Assembly: GCA_030247675.1 (NCBI GenBank)
Contig: JAOTRX010000009.1
Location: forward strand, 1 to 64,000
DNA: 64,000 nt
Direction of reading: 5' to 3'
Source: Desulforhopalus sp.
GTDB lineage: Bacteria; Desulfobacterota; Desulfobulbia; Desulfobulbales; Desulfocapsaceae
Positions 62,694 to 64,000 of this stretch are shown one piece after another. Position 1 is the stretch's first letter. Each line of letters starts with the position of its first letter. Made by a program: the position numbers and the translations under genes. The notes under the pieces are model-generated. The model had not been told where the DNA came from, did not search any database, and worked only from the letters and a program-made list of their open reading frames with translations.

Positions 62694-63448
62694 GATTCCT
62701 CCTGCTTTTCGCGCATCATTTGCAGGTATGGCAAGAACTGGCGGCGCTTGATCATCTCCGCCACCGACCTGCCTTTCTCCGATAAGGCCCCGGTCGGACA
62801 GACCTGGACGCATTTGCCACAGCCGGTGCAGGTTTCCGAGGTGCCCCAGGGCTGGTTGAGATCGGTTATCACCTTGCAGGTAATGCCCCGGCCCATGATG
62901 TCCCAGGTGTGGGCACCCTCGATCTCATCGCAGACCCGGACGCAGCGCAGGCATAGGACGCAACGGTTATGGTCCACCGAAAACCTGGGGTGCGAGGCGT
63001 CGACGGCGTGGCGGGGGTAGAGGTAGGTATAACGGACATGATCGACGCCCAGGTCGACCGCCAGGTTCTGCAGTTCACAGTGGCCGTTCGAGACACACAC
63101 CGAGCAGACATGGTTGCGCTCGGTAAAGAGCAGTTCGAGGATCTTTTTGCGGTAAGTGACGACCCGCGGCGAGTTGGTGACCACCTCCATGTCCTGGCGG
63201 GGAAAGGTGACGCAGGAGGGCAGCAACTTGGTGGCGCCTCTCACCTCAACGATGCACAGGCGGCAGGCCCCCCGTTCGGACAGGCCGTCGAGGTGGCAAA
63301 GGGTCGGGATGTTGATGCCGTTTTGCCTGGCGATGGTTAGGATTGATTCATCGGCGCGGGCGGTGACGTCGCGGTCGTCGATTTTGAAGGTGATGAGCCG
63401 CGATGGGTTGAGGTCGGTGCGGACCTTCTTCGGTGCGTGAGAAATCAT
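62681..63448 (-). CDS. hoxU: HoxU-type diaphorase iron-sulfur subunit (NuoG N-terminal-like)
   Basis: A 255-residue protein. The N-terminal [2Fe-2S] ferredoxin domain has CHLDGLSERGACRLCIVEV and a later Cys in LPSCVTF. VCSVCVSNGHCELQ is the His/Cys [4Fe-4S] segment (N5-like). Two further sets, CVLCLRCVRVCDE and CTGCGKCVQVCP, bind two more [4Fe-4S] clusters. It wires HoxF to HoxY. The start overlaps the hoxF stop by ATGA. Confidence 0.93.
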   Translation of the reverse strand: MISHAPKKVRTDLNPSRLITFKIDDRDVTARADESILTIARQNGINIPTLCHLDGLSERGACRLCIVEVRGATKLLPSCVTFPRQDMEVVTNSPRVVTYRKKILELLFTERNHVCSVCVSNGHCELQNLAVDLGVDHVRYTYLYPRHAVDASHPRFSVDHNRCVLCLRCVRVCDEIEGAHTWDIMGRGITCKVITDLNQPWGTSETCTGCGKCVQVCPTGALSEKGRSVAEMIKRRQFLPYLQMMREKQEESWQK

Positions 63449-64000
63449 GCGGCCTCCTTGACGATTTTACAGGTTCCGGCCAGACATTTTTTGTCGCCAA
63501 TATGCGCCAGGTATTCGTTACGAAAGTAGTTGAGGGTGGTGAGGACCGGGTTCGGCGAGCTTTGTCCAAGGCCGCAGAGGCTGGTGTTTTTTACCAGATC
63601 GCAGAGATCTTCAAGGGTCGCCAGGTCTTCAAGGGTTGCCTGATTGGCGGTAATTTTACAGAGCAGATCGTAGATTTGCCGTGTCCCCACCCGGCAGGGC
63701 ACACACTTGCCGCAAGACTCGGACATACAGAATTCCATGAAGAATTTTGCCACGTCGACCATGCAGGAGGTCTCGTCCATGACGATCATACCGCCGGAGC
63801 CCATGATCGAACCGACCTGCATCAGTGACTCGTAATCAACCGGCATGTCGAGGAACTGCTCGGGGATGCAGCCGCCGGAAGGGCCGCCGGTCTGCACCGC
63901 CTTAAAGCCCTTGCCACCGGGGATGCCGCCGCCGATATCAAAGACGATGTCACGCAGCGAGGTGCCCATGGGGATCTCGATCAGGCCGGTGTTGTTGATC
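63445..64000 (-). CDS. hoxF: HoxF/NuoF-type NAD(H)-oxidoreductase subunit, 3' part
   Basis: The gene enters from the right edge; 185 C-terminal codons are visible. GGGIPGGKGFKAVQTGGPSGG is the NuoF signature around the flavin pocket. ESCGKCVPCRVG with LCGLGQSSPNP gives the four Cys of the N3 [4Fe-4S] cluster. The end, KKCLAGTCKIV, resembles the start of an extra ferredoxin domain in HndC-like proteins, but no such domain follows. FMN and NAD binding regions lie outside the window. It links the hydrogenase to NAD(H). Confidence 0.9.
   Translation of the reverse strand, partial: INNTGLIEIPMGTSLRDIVFDIGGGIPGGKGFKAVQTGGPSGGCIPEQFLDMPVDYESLMQVGSIMGSGGMIVMDETSCMVDVAKFFMEFCMSESCGKCVPCRVGTRQIYDLLCKITANQATLEDLATLEDLCDLVKNTSLCGLGQSSPNPVLTTLNYFRNEYLAHIGDKKCLAGTCKIVKEAA

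Noticed and set aside
1..64000. CRISPR array, tRNA or rRNA genes
   Set aside because: I scanned for regular repeats and tRNA-like or rRNA-like sequence and found none; weak tRNA-like folds could be missed by eye.

Overview
The window looks like the chromosome of an anaerobic, selenocysteine-using bacterium of the Desulfobacterota, most like a Desulfobulbales-type sulfate or sulfur metaboliser that can also reduce nitrate to ammonia. This placement is inferred from gene content: a long HdrA, Mvh-type and Hox-type NiFe hydrogenases, a monomeric napMADGH operon, NrfA, and selenoproteins. No rRNA or tRNA is present to confirm it. The core is GC-rich with densely packed genes. The first 5 kb is AT-rich and looks acquired.

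Bases 1-5300 hold a piece of an integron gene-cassette array. Small unrelated genes (two membrane proteins, a lipoprotein, an HNH-like zinc protein, a flavodoxin-fold reductase) all read rightward and are separated by attC-like hairpins. A complete IS1182-type element sits against one attC core. No integrase gene lies in the window.

Bases 5307-16304 hold the most striking locus: a hydrogenase maturation protease, a helix-turn-helix/HdrC/HdrD-like fusion, hdrA, mvhD, mvhG, mvhA, a small Cys-pair protein, hypD, a MauE/DoxX membrane protein and a rhodanese, ending in a strong terminator. Four of these genes (the HdrD-like fusion, hdrA, mvhD and mvhA) each contain one in-frame TGA exactly where the family has a conserved cofactor-binding cysteine. 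Each TGA is followed about 25-32 nt later by the apical loop of a small hairpin. I read them as four adjacent selenoproteins of one H2-linked electron-bifurcating Hdr-Mvh complex.

Bases 16473-43807 are mostly housekeeping and signalling genes: a radical SAM protein, gltB-gltD, a multi-PAS hybrid kinase, a methyltransferase, an isolated mraZ/ftsL-like pair with four 10-bp-spaced MraZ-type boxes, an atypical kinase with a universal stress protein, panE, a tiny Lys-rich protein, yajD, a c-di-AMP (ydaO) riboswitch before kup, acnB, an AlgI/AlgJ-like O-acyltransferase pair, a quinone oxidoreductase and cheV.

Bases 43808-57359 form a nitrate/nitrite ammonification island: nrfA, a three-gene regulatory operon on the minus strand (haem-c histidine kinase, sigma-54 response regulator, large hybrid kinase) and napMADGH. 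Upstream of both nrfA and napM lie two copies of the same palindrome, 32-33 bp apart, about 60 bp before a sigma-54 promoter. The enclosed regulator therefore probably controls both operons.

Bases 57635-64000 carry a CsgG-like/OmpA-like lipoprotein pair, a bacteriohaemerythrin and, on the minus strand, a HoxFUYH-type NAD-linked hydrogenase. Its large subunit has cysteine where MvhA has selenocysteine, and its hoxF runs off the right edge.
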